Part shown: positions 1 through 12,419 of the stretch, piece after piece
How positions within the stretch are numbered: the stretch's first letter is position 1
Layout of the letters: each line of letters begins with the position of its first letter
Assembly (NCBI GenBank): GCA_030386875.1
Contig: CM059576.1
Location: 12,305,058 to 12,369,057 of the forward strand
DNA: 64,000 nt
DNA from: Morinoia aosen
Lineage: Eukaryota > Arthropoda > Malacostraca > Amphipoda > Talitridae
Direction: 5' to 3'
Program-made: the position numbers and the translations under genes
Notes under the pieces: model-generated
Told to the model about the DNA's origin: nothing
What the model saw: only the letters and a program-made list of their open reading frames with translations
Databases searched by the model: none

Positions 1-1345
1 CACCTTAGATTAAATTATATTACAACTCAACAACGTATTGAAAAATTTATGCATACGTGTTCTTACAGATGATTACGCGCGCATAGTAACGGCTGATAAT
101 AGATTAGATTAGTCGTTAGTTTTAGCCTCCCTACCCAGCAACAAATGCGATCCAAAGAGAGGAAGGAGGAACGTACCATTTAGTATGGAGTTAAGGAAAC
201 GCGGAATCTACGCAGAAAGCATAGAAACAGTAAGTTGTGAAAGAAGGTCATGAAAAAAGATCAAAGTTGAAGAAGAAAGTTGTAGGTGTTGAAGAAAAGG
301 ACAGCAGTGAACCGAAAAAAGGGGATCCTTAACATACCAAAAGAACATTTTATTTCAACAAAAAAGAAGGCCTACCTAACTCTCAGCTCGGGCCCTCACA
401 TTGTCCCCCTGGGAGCGCTAGTTCCCGTAGATACAATAATTGTATCCCCCTGAGGGGAATAATTACTAGTTACTATTATAATTATTTAGGTTAGTTTAGA
501 TCATCTTAGTCACGACAACGACGTGATCAAGAGAGGAATAGTGAAAGGACCATCGAGTACGGACACGTACACCGGAAATCTAAGCACAATGGGTGTCTCA
601 CACAGGCCATCCTTGTGTGGTAAAACGAGTGTCTTGCCACACAGGATACAATGCGTATTCAAACAGGAAGTTGGGAAGAAAATTCAAATAAAATAAACAT
701 GCAAGAAGGAAGTAGTAGGTGCTGAAGAAAAAGATGGCAATGAGCCAAAAAAACATGATTACTAAAACAAAACCAGAAACACTATTTTAACAAGCTCGTG
801 CCCTACCATTCTTCTCCTGGAAGTGTTACTTCCCTTAGATACAATAGTTTTTTCTCGTGATAGAGAAACAGAAAATCGGAAGATTTATGAAGTCAGATGA
901 AGGTTAAGGGTGAAGTATTTGGAGTGTAAAAATAAGTCAAAGAGGAGCAAAAATAATAGGATGGTCCGTAACATATTATAGAATAGCATTGTACTGACCC
1001 TAGATATGCTATTTTACCACATAAGGTATAACTTAATTGATCCTATCATACATTGAGATAAAAGAAAGGAACAATTTCACAGTCAGGCAGGGAAGCAATT
1101 TATAGCAAAGTTCATGATTATTATTAAAGAGGCCAGTAAATGACATCTAACACTTGTCAATTCTTAGAACAGAGTTTAGCAAGTTTCGACATGAACTTCA
1201 TATGTTCTTCACCCGCAAGGCCATTCAGTTTATCAAGCACAAGTTCACAGCAAGTTTGGTAATGTAGTTATCATTTCCAGCACTCCTTTTTCATGCTAAT
1301 GAGCTCTCAACATGAAAAAAAAATTCATGGAATAACTCTACTGTA
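1..1345. other. AT-rich flank holding a decayed direct duplication
   Basis: No ORF of convincing length. The only structure I see is an imperfect direct duplication, described in its own entry. The rest is A-rich purine-biased sequence with no splice-bounded exon or transposon end that I can support. Confidence 0.5.
262..862 (+). repeat. Two diverged direct copies of a coding-like segment
   Basis: Copies lie at about 262-470 and 696-862. Aligned in one frame, both encode a charged tail: VVGVEEKDSSEPKK in the first copy and VVGAEEKDGNEPKK in the second. Each reaches a stop codon at the matching place, a few codons later. Most base differences inside the shared tail fall at third codon positions (gtt/gta, aag/aaa, gac/gat, gaa/gag, ccg/cca), which suggests descent from coding DNA. 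The similarity continues past the stops into a shared tail containing 'cttagatacaatag'-like sequence. I do not recognise the protein. It may be a duplicated last exon or part of an unknown repeat. Confidence 0.4.
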
Positions 1346-1856
1346 CTAAATTAAAATGCTCTTATCTTTCTTACTCCTTTTACACTTACAAAATCCCCCA
1401 CTGCCCATGACATCAGTACATGTATCTGCTGCCGGGGAAGGCTTGGTGCAGGCGAGACAATTTTGAGGCTTGGATCCACTACTCACATGAACGATATCGT
1501 TATCAATTTCGGCTGAAGTGCCCATTAACTGAGTTTCTAAAGTATTTTTAAGTTCTTCCTGAAACCAATCTGTCGACCAACACAACAATACTCTGTATAG
1601 GGTTCTTTGATTATTTGCCTTTCACTTGAAATGTGGGTAACAAAATCATCACTTGAATTAAAATTCATGCTGCTCATGCTACAGTCTGGGGGCCCATAAT
1701 CCGAAAAAAGGCCATAAGGTTAGTGCGCATCAAAGCCTTGATCTCCACAGCTCCAGACCCTGATATTTTCATCCTTTCAGAAGCGAGGAGCCGCAAGAAA
1801 TAGAAGCATGGGAGGGATGTCCTCTTCTTTAGGAGATCTGAAAAAAATAATATCAA
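1346..1856 (-). pseudogene. ORF remnant or terminal exon candidate, unknown product
   Basis: On the minus strand a pyrimidine-rich acceptor (ATTTTTTTTCAG) ends near 1842 and is followed by open sequence. Two readings, 1674-1856 and 1346-1588, lie in different frames with a third open stretch between them (around 1580-1680), so an uninterrupted protein is not possible here. The downstream part has protein-like composition, including an acidic stretch and a small Cys cluster (NCLACTK, GFCKCKR), before its stop at 1346. I do not recognise a family. It could be a decayed exon or chance open sequence. Confidence 0.22.
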
Positions 1857-3092
1857 TTAGAATTATTCTTACACCATTGATATAATAGTCCTCAACATAG
1901 TTACTAGTAATATTAATTCTTGCAATAGTGTTTGTGACAGACTTGATTATTCAAGTGCATAGAACATATTTGTTTGCTCCAGTACATGAGCTTTATTGAA
2001 AATGAACATGTTTTGTTAGGGAATAACACAAGAAGTAGAGATATGTGTAGTGAAATGTTTGAAAATTGTAGGTTGAAAGAAATATCATTAGGTATTGCTA
2101 AAATAATGTTCACCCCAGAGTATGCAGTCGCACAATCTGGTACTGACTTTCATCCAACACTGAAAATTATTAGCTAATGAAGGAAAAGTTTTCCATGAGT
2201 TTCATTGAGAACTCAAATGAGGAACAATAAAAACCTCCACTTTATGTTACATGAGGGTCACACAAGACTACAAAGATTCATCTATGTCATAATGATAGTT
2301 TTCATAAAACCTCAACTGTATGGTCTAAATGTGAAATTTTCCTCCTAGCAAAATGTTCACATTGTTAAGAAAAAAATACTATCAAGCTATGTTTACTTTG
2401 CTTCTAAAACTGTCGGTAACAAGTGCACATTTTTCCAGAAGCTTCTCGCCTAAATTCAGAATAATTTGCAGAGAATCTCGACGATTTTCAGAATTCTAAC
2501 TTTTCTGCCAAATACTTTAAAACAGATGTATCAAACTTTAATGCCCAAATTCCACTGACATTCAGAATTGCAATAAGACATCTGTACTAATTTTCACATT
2601 TGCAAAAAGGTACAAATTTAAGAGTAAAACAACATCGAGCAGACTAATTTCATCATAGATGATCAGCAGCTTCAGATAAATAGAATATTTACAATTCAAT
2701 AGATAAAACAACAAATTCAAAATTAAGAGCAAAATTTCAGGATCTAATGTGATACAAATAACTGGCAGTTTAAATAGGTCACCATTAACATTTATACTAC
2801 TTGTTGTACTCCACAGAACATCAATACCATTACAAACATTATCTAAACTCATAACCTAATGTCAATAATGTTTGTCTATCAACACTGGTAGGTAATAATG
2901 GCCCTACTTATCATTTTTGTTGTGTTCAACATTGACATGCTCATGCTCATTGTACAGAACTTGAAAGTTAAAAATAATTATCTAACACCATTTGCTTAAA
3001 CATAAGATTATGCAGTAATCCTGAAGGGAAATATATGACTAATGGTAATCACAAAAAACAGTGGATTTTTAAACCTGATCAAGTCATTGTTA
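1857..3092. other. AT-rich sequence without recognised features
   Basis: Short overlapping ORFs on both strands (for example 1974-2177 and 2562-2852) have low-complexity, AT-driven composition and no motif. I see no exon, RNA gene or element boundary. Confidence 0.5.
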
Positions 3093-3818
3093 GTTGTAAT
3101 GGTCAATTTTTACTTTAATGTTGTCAACGATTTTCATAATTTTGTTGCCATAGATAGGTAATATAGTCGATTTTAAGACGTTTTACTTGAATGACAATGT
3201 GCTCGAAAACGCTTAGTTTTCGAGTTATTTAAGTTTGAAGTTATACCAGCGGCACTCCTGAATGGCTTTCATTGCGTAATTTCAGAGTTGAAACGGAAGC
3301 TAACCCCTTATTACAAACGTAAAGAGGTTGTGTCATAAGGGGTAGCCACAGTTCTTCTAGTGAAAATTATAAATGAAGGTTTCTAGTGACGTCCGTTTAC
3401 ATCCGCTCCAAGATGGCGGCCGCCATCTCGAGTACCGGGTGGCCGTCATTGGAGATGATGTAAATGGACGTAACTAGAAACCTTTATTTATAATTTTATA
3501 ATTTTCACTAATTAGAAGAATTATGGCTACCCCACACGACCCAACCTCTTTACTTTTGTAATAGGGGGTTAGCTTCCGTTTTTAACTAAATTATGAATGT
3601 TAACCTTCAACCTTTGTCACACTTGCTTCCCTGGCACGCACTAGCCAACTTCACAGTTGAATAATTCAAAAATAACGCATCAGTGAGCAGAATGTCATTC
3701 ATGTAAAACGTTTTTAAATGTGTTCCATTATTGATTATTGGTAACAAAATTATGGGAAAATCGTTGACAACATTAAAGCAAAAATTGACCGTTGTAATTT
3801 CCACTAAAAGAACAAGTG
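3093..3818. repeat. Long imperfect inverted repeat (fold-back)
   Basis: The arms run from about 3093-3425 and 3436-3818 and meet at a GC-rich centre near 3431 (GATGGCGGCCGCCATC). Matching landmarks include CAATTTTTACTTTAATGTTG facing its near-complement, CGGAAGCTAACCCC, GGTTTCTAGT and ACGTCC.TTTACATC. Identity is visibly well below 100 percent and the arms differ by several indels, so the structure is old. A third partial copy of the outer arm seems to lie near 4425-4560, with the shared landmarks ATGTAAAAC and ATTGGTAACA. No transposase is encoded; a fold-back or non-autonomous element is the likeliest origin. Confidence 0.7.
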
Positions 3819-3830
3819 TAACATGAATCA

Positions 3831-4860
3831 AAAATACTTTAAGATATTTTTTGCTAGCATCCGCATTTTCAATTACATTGTTCTTATCATCAATCCCTAT
3901 TTGATTTCAGCCAATGTTTAACCCTGCATTCTCAAAATGACCTATTTCATTGTTGAATGAAATAACTGCTCATTTAGAATATTTACTTAATTAACTCACT
4001 TTTAACACCTGCAAAAAAAAAAAAGAAATGAACTCTTGAGGCATTCTTGCACACCATTCACTTACCTAGAAGTATAAAGCTGATTGGTGGTTCCCAAAAA
4101 CCTGAATACACTCACGAAGTTTATTAATCACGATTATTTTTTAAAGGTCTTCATAATTAATGCAAGTTTTAAGCTATATCTACCTTCTGGTTGTCTAGGA
4201 TCTGTAAATCAAAAGACATTAAAATTAGATGGATCTTTTTTATAGAACACATTAAATAAATTTAACACTTTAACATGAAATATAATTCTATTCAATTATA
4301 TTGAAACTTTTATAATTTATGAAACAATAAATAAATTTTAATAAACTGGAGGGAACTGCAATAAAAACGCCTGCAAAACAAGTTGTTTGACACATTTTTC
4401 TGTGAATAGCATTCATGAGCAATGCTAAAAAATTAAAAAGCCAAAAGTTTTTCATTTACCACATTATCATCCATGTAAAACATGTCGACATTGTTGTAAA
4501 TGAACGCTGAATTTGATTGGTAACAGGCTACTTGCTTTTTCACTAAACTGCAAGACCTAGCACTGAATTTCATTGCTTTACATTTTGATACCACCAAGAA
4601 AACAGCTAAAAACCATATCTTATATATATCTCCTGCCAAAATTGGCCACAATCATCATTTAAAGTCAACATAACAGCTGCGACACTTGTCAACACTGTCC
4701 GCCATCTTTGTTCTTCGTAGTTCATTTGGTGACTGAAAACCTCCGACGACCTTTCACGAAATGACGAGCATCCATTCATCAAATGATGATCGAACGGGCC
4801 TTCCAGCGTTCATTTGACATACGGAGTTCATTTGACAAACGGACGTTAGACTAGTGTGGC
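3831..4860. other. AT-rich spacer with a partial repeat copy
   Basis: Nothing coding is supported. About 4425-4560 resembles the outer part of the preceding inverted repeat. Around 4720-4850 TTCATTTGA-like words recur several times, which may mark the edge of another repeat. Confidence 0.4.
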
Positions 4861-4867
4861 CCCGGCA

Positions 4868-5150
4868 TTAGGCAACTGTTTCGTCGGAAACCGATGGCCG
4901 CCCTGCACGGGCTTCGTCGTGGACGTCTGCTCGGCCATTTTTAAAGTCCCTGACCCATCTGCGCACTATCCCGGAGCTCATACACTCTTCTCCATACACT
5001 TGACAAAGTTCTTCGTGAATTTCCTTCGCCGATTTCTTCCTAGCAGCCAGGAAACGAAACGCAACTCGCAGCTGGCGGGAGACGCATGAGAAAGCTCTAT
5101 CGCTGACGGCTGCTGAGCCAAGACGAAACGTCGCAGCGACGCTGGCTTGG
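4868..5150 (-). pseudogene. Mariner-family transposase, N-terminal fragment
   Basis: The minus-strand reading contains KSAKEIHEELCQVYGEECM, then SSGIVRRWVRDFKNGRADVH and EARAGRPSVSDETVA. This is the first helix-turn-helix DNA-binding half of mariner-type (IS630-Tc1-mariner) transposases. It stops after the GRPSVSDE linker, so the second HTH and the whole DDE/DDD catalytic domain are missing. The reading frame upstream (to 5179) is open but does not look like transposase. In intact relatives the protein binds terminal inverted repeats and does cut-and-paste transposition; this copy cannot. No terminal repeat pair or TA duplication was found, so it is a relic fragment. Confidence 0.8.
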
Positions 5151-5179
5151 TAAGGGATTGGAGTGGGGGAACCAAACAA

Positions 5180-6889
5180 CCTGCCTCTGTTGCCTGCCCG
5201 CGCATATAAACGATCCTAGCTCCAGCGGCAGCCCGTGGAACTTATTTTACGGACACGACTCGTAAACTCGTACACTACGAATTTCACGAAGGGTGAATTG
5301 TAAGGTGGCTCTGAACTTTCACGCTAACTTGAACTTTGAAGAATGTTTATTACATAGCTACATAGAATTTAACTCGTGTTTGCTTTCAGATGTTAGTTAG
5401 AATTTCGGAAACGACACAATGAATTTCATTCGAAGACAAATAAAGATTTTTTCTTCCATTCCCATTGCAGTTCTACATTTATGGTATAGAATCATTTTTC
5501 AATTCGAAGTAAGGGTTCGACGAATGTAATGTAATCAACTTCACTGACAAAAAACACAATTGCATACTTGCACCATTTGTTCAAGTAAGTTATCACCTGT
5601 CAATATCAAACCAAACGAAATGATCATGTCGACAACAAATATACGCTCAGGTGATTCGAAATTATTTCAAGCTCATTATTTTTGTCATAATTTATATTAC
5701 TGTTAAATATATACAATATTGATGTTATTCGAGTACCAATGCTAATTTTAAGCGAAGTGCGACCAGTGCCTTACAGTGCGGTAATGTGTACACTGACTTA
5801 GAGTGAAGCTTTTGGCTATTAAACATATAATTCTCCTCACAGTTTTTAGACGTTTTTGTACCTGCTTCTCGTTCTTTAGGCCTTTGCCGTATGTTATGTC
5901 AAAATCTTGATAATGAATTTATGACTCAGTAGAAGAACTAATAATTGATCGTATAAAGTACCTACTGACATCAACTTTAAATGCGACATAGAAGTCCATC
6001 AGCAAGGTATCGCTCTAGCGAGGAAATGGCTCAGGTTTGTTTGGACTGAAATCGCTTCTTTTGGAGAACTCCCTGAATAAGAGTTTCGTGTCATATACGA
6101 AGTTACTGATTTTACTTCTGATTCCGTGGTCACGGTCGGTGACACAAATGGGGATAGGAAGCTGATCTCAAAGGCACCTGTTAAAAACATCACATATTAC
6201 TTGTGTAGAGTTAATGAATTGCTCAAATGATCTTACTAACTAATTGTAGGTGACCAGTTAGTATATAAATTGATAATGGCTTCCATGTATAGCATGACAT
6301 TTCACTTTCACCATAAGCCTTCCGTGTAATATTCAAAGAAGGCTTTCTTGAGGTTGATATATTTGAGGTCCGTTGGGGGCAACAGGCGCCAGGATCTTCA
6401 GCGTCAGATCGCGGCAGCGTCCCCGGAACTCATCTCTTTCGTTACAAAATAATCTGCTTGTGGCTTATTAACATTACGACCATCATGTTATCTTTGGTTC
6501 ACATCTGTGCAAATGTGATAATAAAATAAACCGAGAGTATGTATTTTTTAACCCTCTGTGTGTGTAGGACCCAGATCCTAGATGACTCGATGTCCCAGTC
6601 TACCTCTGTTTTCAGGGTCAATTTTCAAATGTTTTAACTCAAATCAACATATATAATCACATAAATACAGGATAGGAAAAACCTCTCCAGACCCAGACTT
6701 TTTCAATTTCCAATAGAATCTATTGATATTTGTTTCTACCAAAAAATTACACTTAATTACTTATTAATATTTTGCATGTTACTTTCCCCATGTTTTGTAG
6801 TTAAGCCTTTTCGAAATACTCTGAAAGGAAGTAAATGACAAGCTTTTATTGACCTTCTACGCGCGAGAGCATCAAGTTCAACAATCATT
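5180..6889. other. No recognised features
   Basis: AT-rich sequence with only short ORFs that lack motifs. I see no transposon ends, arrays or splice-bounded exon. Confidence 0.5.
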
Positions 6890-7330
6890 TTGCTGGTAAC
6901 GATGGCTAAATTTACAGTTTATGGCACCGTGACCATATGTGAGGAAATTGACAAAGCTGAGGATAGCCTCAGAATCGGGCGTCGACGTACAGCTCGTTCA
7001 AAAAGGGGCATCAGAGCTACCGGAGAAAGGGTTCGAATACATTCAAAACGCTTCGTGATAAAAATGGCCAGAGAGATGTGCGGCAACATAATCAATGAGA
7101 ACTATCGTGAAAACTGACTTCTTACTTTCGCCCATGATGCTGAAAATACATCAGCTTATGACATAGATACAGAAAAAGGAAAGAGATCAAAGAGCGCAGC
7201 TGTTTCTGAACAACCTGAAGGATGGCTTGCAATGGGAAGAGACTGTCCTTTCAGATGGAAAGATGTTCACCGTGGAACTGAAGTTCAATCCTCAAAATGA
7301 CCGAGTGCTGCACATCAGGTTGCGGATATC
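6890..7330 (+). pseudogene. Decayed Tc1/mariner-type transposase
   Basis: Two conserved blocks survive in different frames. The first (6890-7117) reads FTVYGTVTICEEIDKAEDS, then an Arg-rich GRRRTARSK and a second HTH ending KMAREMCGNI. The second (about 7165-7330) reads LKDGLQWEETVLSDGKMFTV and then LKFNPQNDRVL, which matches the region around the first catalytic aspartate (S-D-E-K in intact relatives; here S-D-G-K). Stops and frame changes separate the blocks, and nothing like the second or third catalytic residue follows. A cut-and-paste transposase is inferred from these blocks. The copy is dead and no terminal repeats were found. Confidence 0.65.
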
Positions 7331-7334
7331 CCCG

Positions 7335-10300
7335 AACATAAGTAAACTGCCTATCTCCTACATAAACCCTCCTCTGTGACGGTTTGAGAGTTGGTCTCCA
7401 AAACTTGGAAGTCACCTCTGATTCTCATCAAACAAAGAGCAAAAGTGAATTCAATTTTATATTCTGAATACGTCTGGACTTCAGCTTGCCAAGCGATATT
7501 TTAAAGTTAAATTTCATTTCAAAGAAAGTTAAAAAGAAAACAAAGAAAGAAAGAAAAAACTTTAGGATGTCATATATCATTTCAAATAAATAATATTTCA
7601 CATCCAACATGATGGTGTTCCCCCACAAATTTGCAATAGTACTCAAGTGCGGTGTCAATATCGTTTCCCTAATTTATGCAGAGAAGATATGTGGCCTTAT
7701 TTTTGTTTGGTTTGAACCTCCTGGACTTCAGTGTTTGGTCGATGCAATAGACTGAAGTCTGCGCATTATCTCACGCCGTGGTTGACGGTTTGAAGTTGTC
7801 CCTAAAGATGACATAGTCAAAGTACCGCAAGTGAAACTACTTGTCTCTGTTGAAAGTTTCAGAGGAAAATTTTTGAGGTTTATATAAGCAAAATAACTGC
7901 ACGTTGAAAAATTAACTTCGTTTCTTGATTTAATGGTAATTAAAATTTAACGGGAGTATAATTTTCGTTTTTCTTGCATTATCCTGTGGTAGATACACAA
8001 CCAATTATTCAGACCGGATGCTTTTTCGCAACCCTGTTGAATAGCTTCCTCATATCTTATTTAGAAGATAAATTTGAATTTGGATTTTGTTTGACGAAAG
8101 AAGAATCGTGATGAATTTATAAGACGTCGGTACGTTCTCAGATTGGCATATCCGCTCGACGTGGATTTGATGAAATGACTGCCGGATGGTCTTGGTAACA
8201 AAAGGATGTTTCTAATTTGATTGCTAGCGTGTAAAATTTCCCGTGGAGCACCTACGGATGAAATATTTTGATAACATATTTTAATTCATTGTCAAAATAT
8301 TTGAGCAGATGTTTGGGAATTAAGGTGTAGATTGAATACTTAATTTAACGTATTAATTCCGATTGGAATATTATTCCACTCCATTTTTTAATTAAATAGT
8401 GGTGATGTACCGTTGGCACAGTGATGGTTAAGCTGACACAACAGCCGCAGCCTTGAGCAGTTAGATACACAGATAGCGCACGGAGCAATGAGGCACAGGC
8501 AGGTCGTAGAAGTACCATGAAGCAACATACGCAGCAGCTAACAGGACTAGGAGTAAACAGCGAGGGCTTACAGTAGTGAGAGTTTATGGCTATTCCATTG
8601 AGAAAGTCGATACTTACCAAATAACGGAACGGCCTTAGGACATTCAAATATTGAGTGTTGGAAGGTAACTCACGAAGTATGTGAAATAACGGTAATGTAA
8701 ATAACATTAATGCGGAGGCATCTTTGCTAGTAATAACGAGTGCGAACAGCGACTTGGAACTCCACCTGATCCCTGAAAGTACCAAAGTTACTCTTGTGCT
8801 ACAGCCTGGTACCAAGGCCTCTGGGTGCCAGACGACAGCCTCGCATCAATTCAGCTTCGAGACGAACTGGAGTGAGAAGACGATGATCCGGAGACACGAA
8901 GATATAACCATACACTTTGTTCCCTGGAAAGTAGAGCACCTGTCTGGGAGCACGTTGAACCGGTTCCTAGATCACCTCATTCAACATCGAGGTCGCAATG
9001 AAACAAAGACAAGAATATCTTAGAGAGTGATTCATAATTTCATCCGAAGTTGCACATCCACACCACATTTGTGGAGCAGCCAACCGAGGGAAGGAGTTCC
9101 TCGTACGAGAGAAACTCCAGAAGATGAGCGAGCGTTAAGTTCTAATCTTACAGTTGTCGCTGCAAAGTTTGCCAGAAGTTTCGGAGACGCTTGATGAGGA
9201 GCAATTTTTGATACTATTTTACACTAGGAAAAAGAGGAAATGAATCAATTTATTTTGTTACATAAACAGATACGTGAAGATCATTTAGGGTGCATCTGAT
9301 GGATACCGGAAAAATTATTCATGGTTTTTATGAACGAGCGCCTAATGTTGAGGCCTGGGTTTAATGAGATGGGGCATAAAAAATAAACCATGCGATCGCT
9401 GGACGACGGTTTCCCACAAGCTATTGTAATATTATCAGGTGCTATCAAATTAGTTTAAAGCGAACTACTTTCCCTCCCAGCATTTTGAATTAAATTGAGC
9501 AATGGGCAAACACCAAAGTGGTCACTGTTTAGGTCATGATGCCTGAGCGACCGCTCAGGGAATATTCAAAGTCACCAGCCATGTGATGCATTGAGGTTTG
9601 CCATAAGTAACAGTGGAGCCTGATGCTAATGAGGCCTGTGAGCAGGAGCTGCAGTCTTGCTTCCCAGTGATGTAATTAAGTTCAGATGGTTGTGCGTCGG
9701 CCGCTCGGCGCGTGCTCCACCCCTCCTCCGAATTTGCTTCATTGTCTACCAGCAAATTATTAGAGTGTGTTTATTGATTGATACTATCCTCTTTGCTTCC
9801 ACGAACCACAACGATCCACGTTACCTTGAAACGCGGTCAGTACTGCTCTATCCCTTGACTGCTTGATTTATATTCATACTGTCGATGGACAGGCCAACGT
9901 TTGCGAGCTTACATCAACTGATGATAAAGAATAGCTCCTTTTTTAATTTCGATTTTTGGCGGCAGCAAATCTCTAATCTGCTTCTTAATGCTAATTAATG
10001 GTCGTAACGAGAACATTAAAACCTCACGTGAAACCATCAACATACTTTTACAGCCGCTCGTTTTGCCACCTCTGCTGCTAAATGTCCCCTATTTCTGCAG
10101 CATCTCCAATCTTTCCACCTCTTTTCCAGCCCAGGTGTTCATACGATACATGACTCTAATAACTGCAGAGTTCTTATAATGTCCTTTACATTAAGAATAC
10201 ATTCTGTCAGCTGCATGTTAGGACGAACCACAGAACCTTCCTCACCACTGCATTGCTTTTTACATTTTCTCGCCCTGTGCTCTTGAGTATCCATGCACTC

Positions 10301-10647
10301 GATCATTGTCCGTCCTGGATACTTAATATTTTGTTATTCTCACTCAAAGTTCGCATGTTTGTCTCTGTCTCATGAATATTTAACACCATAATTTTACCTT
10401 ATACTTTGTAGAACTCTTCACAATATCGAACTCCTTTTTTAGTTCCCGCCTTGACTCAGTGACCACAGCTATGCCGACAGCGTATGACAAAAAGTTCAGT
10501 TTTATTTCCCCATCCCTAATTCCAAGATATTCACTTTCAGGCTCACATCTAATTATTTAGCTTTATAATAAACAGAAAGGAGGAATTACGTGCAATTCTG
10601 TCCCACCCGAGCACACCTCGTCTTGCGGTGCCTACATCGCACATGTG
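7335..10647. other. Long stretch with no supported gene
   Basis: The longest readings are 8345-8815 on minus (156 codons, no motif) and 8724-9023 on plus (about 100 codons, mixed composition, ending in a stop). The plus reading is preceded by GCGAACAG and could be a decayed exon, but I recognise no family. No transposon ends are visible. Confidence 0.4.
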
Positions 10648-10984
10648 CTGTGGGGGGCAAAATAATGCAACACGTTGGTTATCTCGCCAGACACCACATT
10701 TTTAAACCACGAACAATTACGAGATTGGATTATTAATGAACAATATTTTAGCAGAGATGATAATATATCTAAAACCAACAATTATTTAATGGAAAAAATG
10801 TTTAGAAATATTTTTAATTAAAACGTGAACACAAGTTTACAAAACCTGTGTTTTTCCTCGATATCATTTATCAAAATTATTTAAGAATTTTTCCAGAATG
10901 TTCTAATACATTCTACTATTTGGCAACCGAACTTTCGTCCGCATTCATATCCAATAACGTGTCACTGATACAGCAGCTCTCGTT

Positions 10985-11800
10985 CGCAAGGGAGTAAGCA
11001 TAAGTAAGAATAAGGACATCAGCTAAGACCTTCGCAAACATATTGTGATTCTCCAATTTGTGGGATATCGGAAAATATGTGCACAGCTGTGTACTCTTTT
11101 AGCCTCGGTTAGAACAATAATACGTATGTAGAAATTCCGGAATGAGACTCTCAGCAAGCCTCGAACTAGCGTCCAGGATACATAAACGACAGTGCTGCTC
11201 GAAAGTTGGTCCGAACCGCAACGCAAACGTGAAGAATTGAAGAATGATCTCAAGGAATCAGGGATCGAAGCCAGCAAACACACGATCAGCAGGGCTTTAT
11301 GTCGTGAAAGTTTTTGCACCTTCACCCCTCGTAGAGTACCTCTTCTTCAGAAACATCCTTCAAGGCCAGGCTGAAGTATGCAAGGCCAGGCTGAAGTATG
11401 CAAGGCCAGGCTGAAGTATGCAAGGCCAGGCTGAAGTATGCAAGACCAGGCTGAAGTATGCAAGGCAGGGCTAAAGTATGCAAGGCCAGTCTGAAGTATG
11501 CAAGGCCGGGCTGAAGTATGCAATGCCGGGCTGAAGTATGCAAGGCCAGGCTGAAGTATGCAAGGCCAGGCTGAAGTATGCAAGGCCAGGCTGAAGTATG
11601 CAAGGCCAGGCTGAAGTATGCAAGGCCAGGCTGAAGTATGCAAGGCCGGGCTGAAGTATGCAAGGCCAGGCTGAAGTATGCAAGGCCGGGCTGAAGTATG
11701 CAAGGCCAGGCTGAAGTACGCAAGGCTAAGTCAATCCAAGGACATCAATCCGATCAAAAACCGGCGGATGGAATTGAAATTGGAGATTTAGAAGAGAGGT
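10985..11800 (+). pseudogene. Tc1-like transposase, centre lost
   Basis: The N-terminal part is recognisable: LSEDLRKHIVILQFVGYRKI, the CTLLASVRTII block of the first HTH, and then LKNDLKESGIEASKHTISRA of the second HTH region followed by TPRRVPLLQK. The C-terminal part is seen as KDINPIKNRRMELKL (about 11740-11790), corresponding to the D-x-N-P-I-E-N-L-W motif just before the third catalytic residue in Tc1 transposases. The segment that should hold the first two catalytic aspartates is absent. Its place is taken by the tandem array starting exactly at the KARLKYA codons. Frameshifts and stops are also present, so no active enzyme is made. Confidence 0.8.
11361..11720 (+). repeat. 20-bp minisatellite, 18 units, born from Tc1 coding DNA
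   Basis: Eighteen consecutive 20-bp units of CAAGGCCAGGCTGAAGTATG with a few point differences (for example GGCCGGG at 11501-11520 and GGCAGGG at 11461-11480). The array is followed by a partial unit. The unit translates to the KARLKYA segment that follows the PLLQK block of Tc1 transposases, so the array is an amplification of the host element's own coding sequence. Because 20 is not a multiple of three, all three minus frames stay open and produce long periodic ORFs that are artefacts. Confidence 0.95.
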
Positions 11801-12419
11801 TTCAATAACATCATTAAACTAAAGAATTTGCCTTAAAGAATGGAATAAGATTACTCCCGAAACTTGTTAGGCTTGTAGTGAACCACTCTAAACGTCTCGA
11901 AGCCATAAGTAATAATAACGGCTATGTAACGAAGCATTATGTATGTATAGCTTGAAATGAGATGTTACCTTATGCTCACGTATTTATTATACACATTCCT
12001 ATGTATTTTTCAATTAAAAATTTGTGCGTTTTTGATACACTATTTACTTTTTTCTACTCTTGTTTATATATTGTTCAATTTTTGAAATTACTTGGGGTTT
12101 GGACTTATAGAATCAGGCGATTTAATCAACGTGTTGTATTATTTTGCCCCCACTGTAAATCTCAACACACATCTCACAGTTCCCACAAGCTTCTCACTTT
12201 GACCAATGTTTCTACCTATGTCGAATGCCTCGAACAATTTACCCCGTCAAATGTTTCTGAGTATCGTAAAGCTGGGTTTACACGGAGGGTGACTTCCCCG
12301 GGGCAACGCCCTCTCTCCCTCCCCGCCTCTTCAAAAAACCCCCAATCCCCCGGTCTAACTCCTCCCACTACTATCCCATGCGTGCCGACGATGCTGCCCC
12401 ACATGCTGGGACTGCCTGG

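Larger units (their letters stand above)
10648..12155 (+). mobile_element. Tc1-like element with both terminal repeats
   Basis: The left end begins CTGTGGGGGGCAAAATAATG and the right end, read inwards, begins CAGTGGGGGCAAAATAATAC. The inverted match continues through CAACACGTTG into the next 15 bases, giving about 40 bp of diverged terminal repeat. The right end is followed by TA; at the left the expected TA reads TG. The length of 1.5 kb is normal for Tc1. Inside is a broken transposase whose centre is replaced by a 20-bp minisatellite. The element is non-autonomous, and end divergence shows it is old. Confidence 0.85.

Noticed and set aside
8345-8815. 156-codon minus ORF
   Set aside because: No motif, no splice borders, and an unlikely Ser/Leu/Cys-rich composition. 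Treated as chance.
11361-11720. CRISPR-like array
   Set aside because: Repeats are directly adjacent without unique spacers, and the context is a eukaryotic Tc1 element.
11322-11723. Three overlapping 70-133 codon minus ORFs of periodic HTSAWPCILQPGLAYFS type
   Set aside because: They are the 20-bp minisatellite read in three frames. The period is not a multiple of three and no stop falls in the unit, so openness carries no coding meaning.
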